NCBI GenBank assembly: GCA_020025715.1
Contig: JAHHRQ010000088.1
Location: 1 to 6,617 of the forward strand
Direction: 5' to 3'
Length of the DNA stretch: 6,617 bases
Origin: Oscillospiraceae bacterium
GTDB lineage: Bacteria; Bacillota; Clostridia; Oscillospirales; Oscillospiraceae
Notes under the pieces: generated by a model
What the model saw: only the letters and a program-made list of their open reading frames with translations
Told to the model about the DNA's origin: nothing
Databases searched by the model: none
Translations under genes and position numbers: made by a program
Shown here: positions 1 through 5,943 of the stretch, piece after piece
Layout: every line of letters begins with the position of its first letter
How positions within the stretch are numbered: position 1 is the first letter of the stretch

Positions 1-935
1 GAACTGAGCTTGCTGTCCCCTGCCTGTATGCCGTCACCGGCTGAAATAACATTAAGCTTTCCGCCGCTGATTATAACAGCATTGAGAGCTTTAACGCCGT
101 TGTCGGCAGCGTTGATTTCAGCATTGCCGCCTGTAATATTAAGCACATCCAGCGCCTTAATACCATCGCCGCCCTTGGCGGTGATATTTATTATTCCGTC
201 CTCAAGGGTAACTTCGGCAGCGGAGGAAATTCCGTCGCCCTCGGCAGTGATTTCCGCCTCGCCGCCGCTTACGGTTATAAAGCCTTTGCCCTCTTTTTTA
301 TTGGAGCTGGTCTTAATTCCGTCATTTCCGGCAGTAACGGAGAGCTTGCCGCCCTTAAGTTCAAAGGACTCGGAGGCACGGATGCCGTTATTTGCAGCCA
401 ATACCGTAATATTCCCTGAATTTATATCAAGGTCATCCTTGCAGCCTATGCCGTTATTTATATAGCCCTTTATATTGAGAGTGCCGGTTCCCTCTATATC
501 CAAATCATCCTCGGAGAAAATTACCGCGCCCTTGGCGTTCTGCTCATCAAATGGGCTGCCCTCAGTGCCTGATATAAGGCTGTTTTCGCTGCCCTCTTTA
601 AGCTCTATTCTGGTATTTTTTGCCTGCTGCACATAAATTGCAGCGCCGTCGGGATTTTCCACATTAACTCCGTTAAGAACAAGGACCACATCATCCTGAG
701 CATTGCCCGCATCAACTAAGATACTGCCGCAAAGCTCTCCGCTGAGGGTAAAGGTTCCGGCGCCGGTAATGCTTAAAACTCCGTCCTTAAAGCTGCATCC
801 GCCGCCCTGAATTGCGGCATTATCCCCTGTTAATTCAACTGTGGTTTCTTTGCCGTTTCCGCCGCTTTCACCACAGCCTGCAAGCAGCCCCAGCATAAGA
901 GTGAGAACAAATATAAGAGATAAAACTTTTTTCAT
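1..935 (-). CDS. Cthe_2159-family carbohydrate-binding beta-helix lipoprotein (partial, C-terminus outside window)
   Basis: The reading frame starts at 935 and stays open for 311 codons to the window edge, so the C-terminus is missing. Residues 1-21 form a lipoprotein signal: two lysines, a hydrophobic stretch, then lipobox LLAGC with the acylated Cys21, followed by a Gly/Ser/Glu-rich linker. This predicts a lipid-anchored protein outside the membrane. From about residue 31 the sequence consists of short beta strands. From residue 161 a ladder of [ND]-G-[IV] turns recurs about every 22 residues, as in a right-handed parallel beta-helix. The order and motifs fit the Cthe_2159 family (DUF4353, PF14262), whose founding Clostridium thermocellum member is known to bind cellulose and pectin-like acidic polysaccharide and to contain calcium. 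Ligand binding here is inferred from family only. It is the last visible gene of the operon; its GAGGA ribosome site overlaps the TGA of the upstream gene, 10 bases away. Confidence 0.85.
   Translation of the reverse strand, partial: MKKVLSLIFVLTLMLGLLAGCGESGGNGKETTVELTGDNAAIQGGGCSFKDGVLSITGAGTFTLSGELCGSILVDAGNAQDDVVLVLNGVNVENPDGAAIYVQQAKNTRIELKEGSENSLISGTEGSPFDEQNAKGAVIFSEDDLDIEGTGTLNIKGYINNGIGCKDDLDINSGNITVLAANNGIRASESFELKGGKLSVTAGNDGIKTSSNKKEGKGFITVSGGEAEITAEGDGISSAAEVTLEDGIINITAKGGDGIKALDVLNITGGNAEINAADNGVKALNAVIISGGKLNVISAGDGIQAGDSKLS
27..455 (-). repeat. Protein-level beta-helix coil repeat inside the lipoprotein gene
   Basis: The encoded [ND]-G-[IV] turns lie at residues 161-163, 183-185, 205-207, 234-236, 257-259, 279-281 and 301-303. 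The spacings are 22, 22, 29, 23, 22 and 22 residues. Each coil also carries a second turn of the type SGG, KGG or TGG followed by a strand such as KLSVTA or AEITA. The 29-residue step contains a Lys/Gly-rich insertion (SSNKKEGKG), probably a loop bulging from one coil. The repeat is imperfect at DNA level, so it is a structural repeat, not a recent tandem duplication. The ladder continues to the window edge. Confidence 0.8.
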
Positions 936-945
936 TTTCTTTTCC

Positions 946-1608
946 TCAAAGAGACTCATTGTCCATTTCTTTTCCGCAGATTATGTTGAGGTTTCCGTTG
1001 CGGCAGCGTATATCGTCTATAAACTGCTTGCTGAGCTTATCTTCCTTAAGCTCTATCATATATGTAAGCTCATACAGGGTGCCCATGTTGGTGGTGCGTA
1101 CCTTTACAAGCTCGTGGCTTCTGGTGTACTGCCGGAACAGGTCGTCAAACAGTCCGTCATAATCAAGATTTTCGGGTATGGTAATTTTAAGCTGGCGCTG
1201 AGCACTTCCCGCTTCTCCGAAGTGAAAACCGCTGAGCAGCAGGGCGAAAGCAGAGACTATCACAAAGAACACCGCCGCTATACCCACATAGCCCATGCCG
1301 CAGGAAAGTCCTACTGCCACAGTGAAGAAAAGGGCTGTAATCTCTCTGGCGCTGCCCGGTGCACTTCTGAATCTTACAAGAGCAAATGTACCTGCAACTG
1401 CAAGACCCGCTCCTATATTTCCGTTTACCATCATTATTACCAGCGTCACTACCGGCGGCAGCAGAGCCAGAGACTGTGCCCATGAACTGCTGTGGCTGTG
1501 GCCTCTGGTAAAGACCAGTGCGCTGAGCAGGCCTAACACAATAGAGCTCATAAGGCAGATTATAAATGACAGTAAAGTAATTTCGCTTCCTATTACACTT
1601 TCAAACAT
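946..1608 (-). CDS. DUF4956 family integral membrane protein
   Basis: This 220-residue protein has a hydrophobic N-terminal half and a soluble C-terminal half. Likely membrane segments lie near residues 10-33, 46-63, 65-78 (glycine-rich, possibly re-entrant) and 90-128 (long enough for two spans). The motif FALVRFRSAPGSAREI (residues 75-90) between the membrane segments is the hallmark I recognise for DUF4956 (PF16316). Residues 138-215 form a charged alpha/beta domain, probably cytoplasmic. The biochemical function of the family is unknown. The start codon lies inside the end of the VTC-domain gene (8-base overlap, ATGTTTGA), with a GGAG about 9 bases upstream, so translation is probably coupled. 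DUF4956 and VTC-domain genes are commonly neighbours in Firmicutes, which suggests the proteins form a membrane complex; that is inference. Confidence 0.85.
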   Translation of the reverse strand: MFESVIGSEITLLSFIICLMSSIVLGLLSALVFTRGHSHSSSWAQSLALLPPVVTLVIMMVNGNIGAGLAVAGTFALVRFRSAPGSAREITALFFTVAVGLSCGMGYVGIAAVFFVIVSAFALLLSGFHFGEAGSAQRQLKITIPENLDYDGLFDDLFRQYTRSHELVKVRTTNMGTLYELTYMIELKEDKLSKQFIDDIRCRNGNLNIICGKEMDNESL

Positions 1609-2323
1609 AAGTATTCACTCCGTCCAAATATTTCTCCAGTATATGATATTTATAGCAGTTTCCGTATTTTGAAAAACCGCTGGGATACACTTCGCACCGG
1701 CTGAGAAGCTCCGCCAGCCACATGGGGGCTGCACCGGGGATTTTAATCTCCATAACTATCTCCCCGTTCCGGAGGAGATTTTCTCCCTGACTTCCGCAGG
1801 TAAGGCGGAGATTATCCTCACGCCACCGGATGTCCTTATCAAAGGTTATTCTAAGCTCCGGATTATCCACCGCCACAAAAGCCAGTCTGTCGCAGGCAAT
1901 AAACACCTTGGGACTGGGATTGTTCATCTTTAAAAACCAGTCAATTTCCCGTATCATCTGGCTGTCCTTGGGGGCGGGAGCCTTACCTGCAAGGTAAAGT
2001 TCAGCCTCCTTTGCAGTCATGGTGACACGCCTTTTATATACAACGCCTTTATACTTCTTCTTAAGCTCCACAAATACCATGTCATTGTCTTTAGGTACAT
2101 TGTAGCTTCTCACTCTCAGCTTTTCCTTATATACCGGCCCCTCTATGGAGTTTCGGATAAGGCTGTAATCGTCGCTGTCGTAGTATATGCTGCAAACAGT
2201 GGAGCTGTAATATTCATCAGGCTTTATGTAGTTTTTTAGCTCCTCCCGCAGTACAGCATACTGCTCTGCGGTGAGAAGATATTTTTTCTCGTACCGTTTA
2301 AAGGTGAGCTTTGTGGCTCCCAT
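1601..2323 (-). CDS. VTC domain-containing protein (polyphosphate polymerase-like)
   Basis: This 240-residue soluble protein has no signal peptide or membrane span. It matches the VTC domain (PF09359), the triphosphate tunnel fold that makes polyphosphate from ATP in the yeast vacuolar transporter chaperone complex. Visible motifs, in order: FKRYEKKY (8-15), SIYYDSDDY (45-53), LRVRSY (69-74) with the paired arginines R70/R72, VELKKKYKGVVYKRR (85-99), the conserved ACDR (143-146), ITFDKDIRWR (159-168), MEIKIPG (191-197) with the metal-binding type glutamate E192, and FSKYGNCY (217-224) near the C-terminus. These basic and acidic tunnel residues appear intact, so catalysis is plausible. Length is normal for a stand-alone bacterial VTC domain, which lacks the SPX and membrane domains of the yeast protein. 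It follows the CotH gene by 24 bases and overlaps the DUF4956 gene, which may supply the membrane part. Actual product (polyphosphate or another phosphotransfer) is not provable from sequence. Confidence 0.88.
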   Translation of the reverse strand: MGATKLTFKRYEKKYLLTAEQYAVLREELKNYIKPDEYYSSTVCSIYYDSDDYSLIRNSIEGPVYKEKLRVRSYNVPKDNDMVFVELKKKYKGVVYKRRVTMTAKEAELYLAGKAPAPKDSQMIREIDWFLKMNNPSPKVFIACDRLAFVAVDNPELRITFDKDIRWREDNLRLTCGSQGENLLRNGEIVMEIKIPGAAPMWLAELLSRCEVYPSGFSKYGNCYKYHILEKYLDGVNTYV

Positions 2324-2329
2324 TTTTAT

Positions 2330-2335
2330 CCTCCT
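2330..2335 (-). promoter_or_regulatory. Strong ribosome binding site of the VTC-domain gene
   Basis: A full AGGAGG lies 6 bases upstream of the ATG at 2323, inside the 24-base gap after the CotH stop codon. It fixes the start of the VTC-domain protein and predicts efficient translation independent of the upstream gene. Confidence 0.85.
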
Positions 2336-2347
2336 GTGAATTTATCC

Positions 2348-4729
2348 TTATTGTCCCAGACAGCGTGCCCGCTGTTCATCGCTGAGGCCTGCAAAATTAC
2401 AGAACCTGTTGACGGCAATATTATGCCAGTCTTTTTCGGTGAACAGGGCTTTCAGATATTCTATATTCCACTGCCAGCTGTCAACAGTGTCGTTTAACAG
2501 CTCATGGTCACGGGGCACTTCCGGCGCAATAATTCCGGTAAGCCTGTCTATCTCCGCAATCACACTTTCGTCTGTGAGCACGGAATTAAAAAGCTCCGCG
2601 CCTCTTTCTGCAAGCTTATCCTTAAACTCCTGATTTTTAAGAAGTCTCAGAATAACAGAGGAAATGTTTGTGGAATCCTGAGTAAAGCTTGAAAAAATGC
2701 TGTCATAGCTGTCATAAGGGTCGCTGAACGTACTGTCCAGATCATAGAAAATCAGGCGCCATTTTCCGTCGGCCTCCGGAGAGCGGCAGAATTTCAGGTT
2801 ACCCGAACCCAGATCCTTATTGCAGAAATAGCCCTCCAGAATCATCCAGTCCACAAGGCTGTCCACATCCATCATGGCGCAGAATTTGTCGTAATTCTCT
2901 TTAAGGCTCATGTCGTTATAATAGCAGAAATTATAAACATCATTATAAAGGTTGCTGCCGTAATAGGGGTTTGCATCTATAAGCTCAACGCTTTCTTTGC
3001 TGACCCCGGCAAGGGTTGAATAGTGGGCGGCATTGGGCTTTTCCATAATGGCATATATGCCGTTATATTTTCCGTCCACATACAGAACGCAGTATTTGCT
3101 TCTCTGGCTGATAACCGCATCACTTGCCTGAAGGCACAGGTTCTGGCACAGCTCGTTTTTTATAATGCTGCGTATCTGATCCTGTCCGCCTCTTAAAAGC
3201 AGGTTATGAAATTCAGTAACTCCGCCGCCGAAAATGTCATAATTTAAGGTTTCGGCACCGTATGCGCCTCTGAATTTAAGGCTCATATTCTTCTTTTCAA
3301 GAATAAGGCTTGAAAAGCCGTGCATTTCTATGCCGCAGGGCATGGTGAATGTTCCGTCGGCATCATAATAGGAGATGCTGGCAGGAACCTCCTGCCACTT
3401 ATCGCCGTTGCTGTAAACTTCGTGAAGCTTATCCCTGTTATCACTCACAAGGCTTAAAACCGGCAGACTGTGGCCCTCGTTTATTATGCAGCTCACATCA
3501 AGAACTCTGCTTGACATAGCGCCTTCTTCAAAGCAAGCCGCTCTTATAACTCCGGTTTCAGTCATTTCAACAGGGGCATTATAAAGGGGACTATTCAAAT
3601 TAGGTCTTGAACCGTCGGTGGTGTAATGGATCTCTCCATCGCCGGAAAGCTCCACTTTTACCCTGTCAACGCCCTCGCTTACACCGCCGCCGCTTACAAG
3701 TACCGGCATTTGGGAAACACGGCGGTCACCCTCAATGTTTCTGCTGTCGGGAGTGGGGCGGGATATGTAAAACCAGCCTTTTTCGTTTTCCACTCTGCCG
3801 TAGCTGCAATTATAGGGAATATCTCGGAGAAAGGCATAATCAATAATCTCTCCGGCGGAGTTTACAAGATACAGCTCCTCGGCATAGGAATCCAGAGACA
3901 ACTGCTCTTCATCGGGATATACCGCTGCAATCTCCCCCGGCATCAGCAGTCTGTCGGGCAGGGGGTATTTTTTTGATTTATCAAGATTATCGGTAAGGTA
4001 AAAGCCGGAAAGCTCAATACTTTCATCGGAAAGGTTTTTAACTTCCACCCAATCGCTTCTGCCCTCAGGGGGTCTGCCGGACTGGTCAAAGCTTGAAACT
4101 GCGACCTCATTTATGGAAATAGAACCTTTCGGCTCAAGAGTATTCTGGAAAAGCTCATAGCTATCAGCTGAGTTTTCAAAACCGGGGGTAGGGTAGAGGC
4201 TCTTTTCAAAATTGCCCTCATCATTTAAGCAGAAGCTGCCCTCGCCCTGAGTTTCCCCGCACTCTCCGCTCATAACAAGACTGCCGTTTACATCATAAAG
4301 GCAGACTTTTTCACCCTGAGAAAGGGAAAAATCCGTGTGGAGAGTTTCCGCTCTATCCTTGCCGGAGGCAAAAACCACTATTCTCTCGTCTGCCTCAAGG
4401 CTGATTTCAGGCAGAACCCAGCCGGTTTTGCCCTCGTCGTCGGATAAACTCCAACCGCCGAGGTCTACACTTTCGCCGGATATATTGTGCAGCTCTATCC
4501 AGTCGGGGAAATCCCCGTCCTCATCCATAAAGCAGCCCTTGTTTTTCGGCATGAACTCGCTTATAACAATTTTCCCGCTCATAGGTGCAGGCTTTTCGCT
4601 TTCAGTCTGCCGCGTGTTTTCCGGCGCGGATTTTACCGAAACCGCAACTATAAGCGCCGCCAGAAGCAGACCTGCTATGATGCCGAGAATAAGTTTATTT
4701 TTTATAAAAAAGGATTTAGCTTTCTCCAT
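2348..4729 (-). CDS. Membrane-anchored CotH kinase protein with two lamin-tail domains
   Basis: This 793-residue protein starts with a short Lys-rich tail and a hydrophobic segment (residues 12-32) without a clear cleavage site, so it is probably anchored with the bulk outside. Residues 52-152 and 203-310 are lamin-tail (LTD, PF00932) domains, seen as ISEFMPKN...DWIELHN...GGWSLSD and INEVAVSS...DWVEVKN...SGFYLTD. Residues 340-412 resemble the chitobiase/hexosaminidase C-terminal beta module (PF13290), with YTTDGSRP and SPLY. Residues about 420-790 are a CotH kinase domain (PF08757): LKFRGAYG (484-491), YNGIYAIMEKP (555-565), NKDLGSGNLKF (637-647) and WRLIFYDLDSTF (657-668), whose D663/D665 pair matches the metal-binding aspartates. 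CotH of Bacillus is an atypical kinase acting on spore coat proteins; related LTD-CotH proteins occur in fibre-degrading anaerobes. The substrate here is unknown. The start is set by GGAGGAG just upstream of the ATG. First gene of the operon. Confidence 0.88.
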   Translation of the reverse strand: MEKAKSFFIKNKLILGIIAGLLLAALIVAVSVKSAPENTRQTESEKPAPMSGKIVISEFMPKNKGCFMDEDGDFPDWIELHNISGESVDLGGWSLSDDEGKTGWVLPEISLEADERIVVFASGKDRAETLHTDFSLSQGEKVCLYDVNGSLVMSGECGETQGEGSFCLNDEGNFEKSLYPTPGFENSADSYELFQNTLEPKGSISINEVAVSSFDQSGRPPEGRSDWVEVKNLSDESIELSGFYLTDNLDKSKKYPLPDRLLMPGEIAAVYPDEEQLSLDSYAEELYLVNSAGEIIDYAFLRDIPYNCSYGRVENEKGWFYISRPTPDSRNIEGDRRVSQMPVLVSGGGVSEGVDRVKVELSGDGEIHYTTDGSRPNLNSPLYNAPVEMTETGVIRAACFEEGAMSSRVLDVSCIINEGHSLPVLSLVSDNRDKLHEVYSNGDKWQEVPASISYYDADGTFTMPCGIEMHGFSSLILEKKNMSLKFRGAYGAETLNYDIFGGGVTEFHNLLLRGGQDQIRSIIKNELCQNLCLQASDAVISQRSKYCVLYVDGKYNGIYAIMEKPNAAHYSTLAGVSKESVELIDANPYYGSNLYNDVYNFCYYNDMSLKENYDKFCAMMDVDSLVDWMILEGYFCNKDLGSGNLKFCRSPEADGKWRLIFYDLDSTFSDPYDSYDSIFSSFTQDSTNISSVILRLLKNQEFKDKLAERGAELFNSVLTDESVIAEIDRLTGIIAPEVPRDHELLNDTVDSWQWNIEYLKALFTEKDWHNIAVNRFCNFAGLSDEQRARCLGQ

Positions 4730-4739
4730 TACTCCTCCG

Positions 4740-4764
4740 TGTGTTTAAAAACCTTTAAAGCACA
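4740..4764 (-). promoter_or_regulatory. Inverted repeat (hairpin) in the 5' leader of the CotH operon
   Basis: Read on the minus strand, TGTG, a bulged C, TTTAAA, loop GGTT, TTTAAA and CACA form a stem of 10 pairs with one bulge. It lies between the predicted transcription start (near 4772) and the ribosome site (4732-4738), ending one base before that site. It has no U-tract after it and is mostly A-U, so it is not an intrinsic terminator. It could protect the mRNA 5' end, influence ribosome access or be a protein-binding palindrome. Function is inference. Confidence 0.4.
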
Positions 4765-4778
4765 TAAAAATACATTAT

Positions 4779-4808
4779 ATTATACTCCATAACCACATAA
4801 GGTGTCAA
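4779..4808 (-). promoter_or_regulatory. Consensus sigma-A promoter of the CotH operon
   Basis: On the minus strand a perfect -35 TTGACA (4808-4803) is separated by 18 bases from a perfect -10 TATAAT (4784-4779). A second TATAAT (4779-4774) directly follows, sharing one base. The predicted start of transcription is near 4772, giving a leader of about 43 bases before the ATG at 4729. The perfect hexamers suggest vegetative housekeeping expression and not a sporulation sigma factor. Confidence 0.8.
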
Positions 4809-4863
4809 CGTTTGGACATAGCTGTAAAAGCTGCGCGAACAGTGAAATTCCCCTATTCTCAGA

Positions 4864-4892
4864 TTGCAAAGAAGCCGTAAAATTGTTATAAT
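4864..4892 (+). promoter_or_regulatory. Sigma-A promoter with extended -10 for the asparaginase operon
   Basis: A -35 box TTGCAA (4864-4869) is followed after 17 bases by TATAAT (4887-4892), with an upstream TG at 4884-4885 forming an extended -10. Transcription should begin near 4899, leaving a leader of about 43 bases. The position also shows that in-frame start codons upstream of 4942 within this promoter cannot be the true start. It diverges from the CotH-operon promoter; the two -35 boxes are 55 bases apart. Confidence 0.75.
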
Positions 4893-4927
4893 GAAATTTA
4901 ACTGTAAATCTTTTTACGCTTACTCTC

Positions 4928-4932
4928 AGGAG
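4928..4932 (+). promoter_or_regulatory. Ribosome binding site deciding the asparaginase start
   Basis: AGGAG lies 9 bases upstream of the ATG at 4942. The protein from that ATG begins MKNILMIGTGGTIAS, the usual N-terminus of the family, whereas upstream in-frame ATG codons lie at or before the predicted transcription start or lack a ribosome site. Confidence 0.8.
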
Positions 4933-4941
4933 ATATTATAT

Positions 4942-5940
4942 ATGAAAAACATTTTGATGATAGGTACCGGCGGAACAATAGCCTCTGAAATGGGTTCAAG
5001 CGGCTTAAGCCCCGAACTCAGCCCGGAGCAGCTTTTACACTATGTTCCCGCTATATCCAAGCTATGCAATGTGGAGTTTCTCTCCCTTTTCAGTCTGGAC
5101 AGCACGAACATTGCCCCCCGGCACTGGATAGAGGTAACAAGAGCCATTGAGGAAAATTACGATAAATACGACGGCTTTGTGATAAGCCACGGCACAGACA
5201 CCATGGCATACACTGCCGCCGCCCTTTCCTATATGATACAGGGTGCAAAAAAGCCCATTATCATTACCGGCGCGCAGAAGCCCATAAACTACGATTCCAC
5301 CGACTCAAAGCTCAATCTTATGGACGCTTTCACCTGTGCCTGCTCTGAGGTGCTCCACGGTGTTGCAATAGTTTTCAGCGGCAGAGTTATCACCGGCACC
5401 CGCGCCAGAAAAACCTGCTCCAAAAGCTTTGCCGCCTTTTCAAGCATCAATTTCCCCGACCTTGCAAGCCTCCATGACCACAGGCTTATGTGCTACATTT
5501 CGCCGGAATATAATGAAAAGCCCGCATTTTTCCACGAGCTTGACGAAAATATCGGCCTTATAAAAATGGTTCCCGGCACCGACCATGAGCTTCTGGAATT
5601 TATGCTCCAGAGAAAGGATGCCCTTATTATCGAGTGCTTCGGTGTAGGCGGTCTGCCCTCATATGATGACGACAAGCTGTTTGATGTTATCCGCCACTAT
5701 ACAAAGCGGGGCAAATTCATAATAATGACCACTCAGGTGCAGAACGAGGGTTCCGACCTTTCCGTTTACAGCGTAGGCCATAGACTTAAATCAAACCCCT
5801 CCGTGCTTGAAGCCTACGACATGACCACCGAGGCCGCTTACGCCAAAATGATGTGGATACTGGCTCAGACAAAGGAGCCTGATACCGTTGCAAAGCTTTT
5901 CTACACCCCCGTTGCAAACGACATTTTATACAGAGGTTAA
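4942..5940 (+). CDS. ansA: Type I L-asparaginase, cytoplasmic
   Basis: This 332-residue enzyme hydrolyses L-asparagine to aspartate and ammonia. Length fits the bacterial type I family (about 330-340). The N-terminal motif GTGGTIAS (8-15) carries the nucleophile threonine T12. The second signature SHGTDTMAYTAAALSY (82-97) carries T85 and D86, and DSTN (53-56) supplies substrate contacts. K157 in TRARKTCSKSFAAF is at the position of the conserved catalytic lysine. All expected active-site residues are therefore present. There is no signal peptide, which favours the cytoplasmic low-affinity type I over the secreted type II enzyme. The C-terminal domain (about 205-332) includes ECFGVGGLPS (231-240) and TTQVQNEGSD (263-272), typical of the family's smaller domain and allosteric region. 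Translation start is set by AGGAG at 4928. It heads an operon with the flavoprotein gene three bases downstream. Glutaminase side activity cannot be judged. Confidence 0.92.
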   Translation: MKNILMIGTGGTIASEMGSSGLSPELSPEQLLHYVPAISKLCNVEFLSLFSLDSTNIAPRHWIEVTRAIEENYDKYDGFVISHGTDTMAYTAAALSYMIQGAKKPIIITGAQKPINYDSTDSKLNLMDAFTCACSEVLHGVAIVFSGRVITGTRARKTCSKSFAAFSSINFPDLASLHDHRLMCYISPEYNEKPAFFHELDENIGLIKMVPGTDHELLEFMLQRKDALIIECFGVGGLPSYDDDKLFDVIRHYTKRGKFIIMTTQVQNEGSDLSVYSVGHRLKSNPSVLEAYDMTTEAAYAKMMWILAQTKEPDTVAKLFYTPVANDILYRG

Positions 5941-5943
5941 GAA

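Noticed and set aside
10..465. A 151-codon plus-strand open frame rich in Pro, Ser and Leu
   Set aside because: It is the antisense of the beta-helix repeat region. Its regularity simply mirrors the glycine/aspartate-rich coils on the minus strand.
841..1485. A 214-codon plus-strand open frame
   Set aside because: It lies opposite the DUF4956 gene and the lipoprotein start. The product is low-complexity in character with no recognisable domain, while the minus strand encodes family-matching proteins with ribosome sites.
2348..4729. Reading the CotH protein as a spore coat component
   Set aside because: It has a membrane anchor, lamin-tail domains and a vegetative-type promoter, and no spore genes are nearby. 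The family name alone does not support a coat role.
4335..4792. Plus-strand open frames opposite the N-terminus of the CotH protein
   Set aside because: They have no ribosome site or domain and run into the CotH-operon promoter. The minus strand there encodes a clear membrane anchor and lamin-tail domain.
4822..4908. Direct repeat CTGTAAA at 4822-4828 and 4902-4908 in the divergent intergenic region
   Set aside because: Seven bases occurring twice within an A/T-rich region are expected by chance and show no palindromic operator form.
4904..4917. Small inverted repeat GTAAA-TCTT-TTTAC in the asparaginase leader
   Set aside because: A five-pair A-U-rich stem is too weak and too likely by chance to call a regulatory element.
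4864..4941. A 26-residue N-terminal extension of the asparaginase
   Set aside because: It would start within the -35 box of the gene's own promoter, adds nothing resembling the family, and the ATG at 4942 has a good ribosome site.
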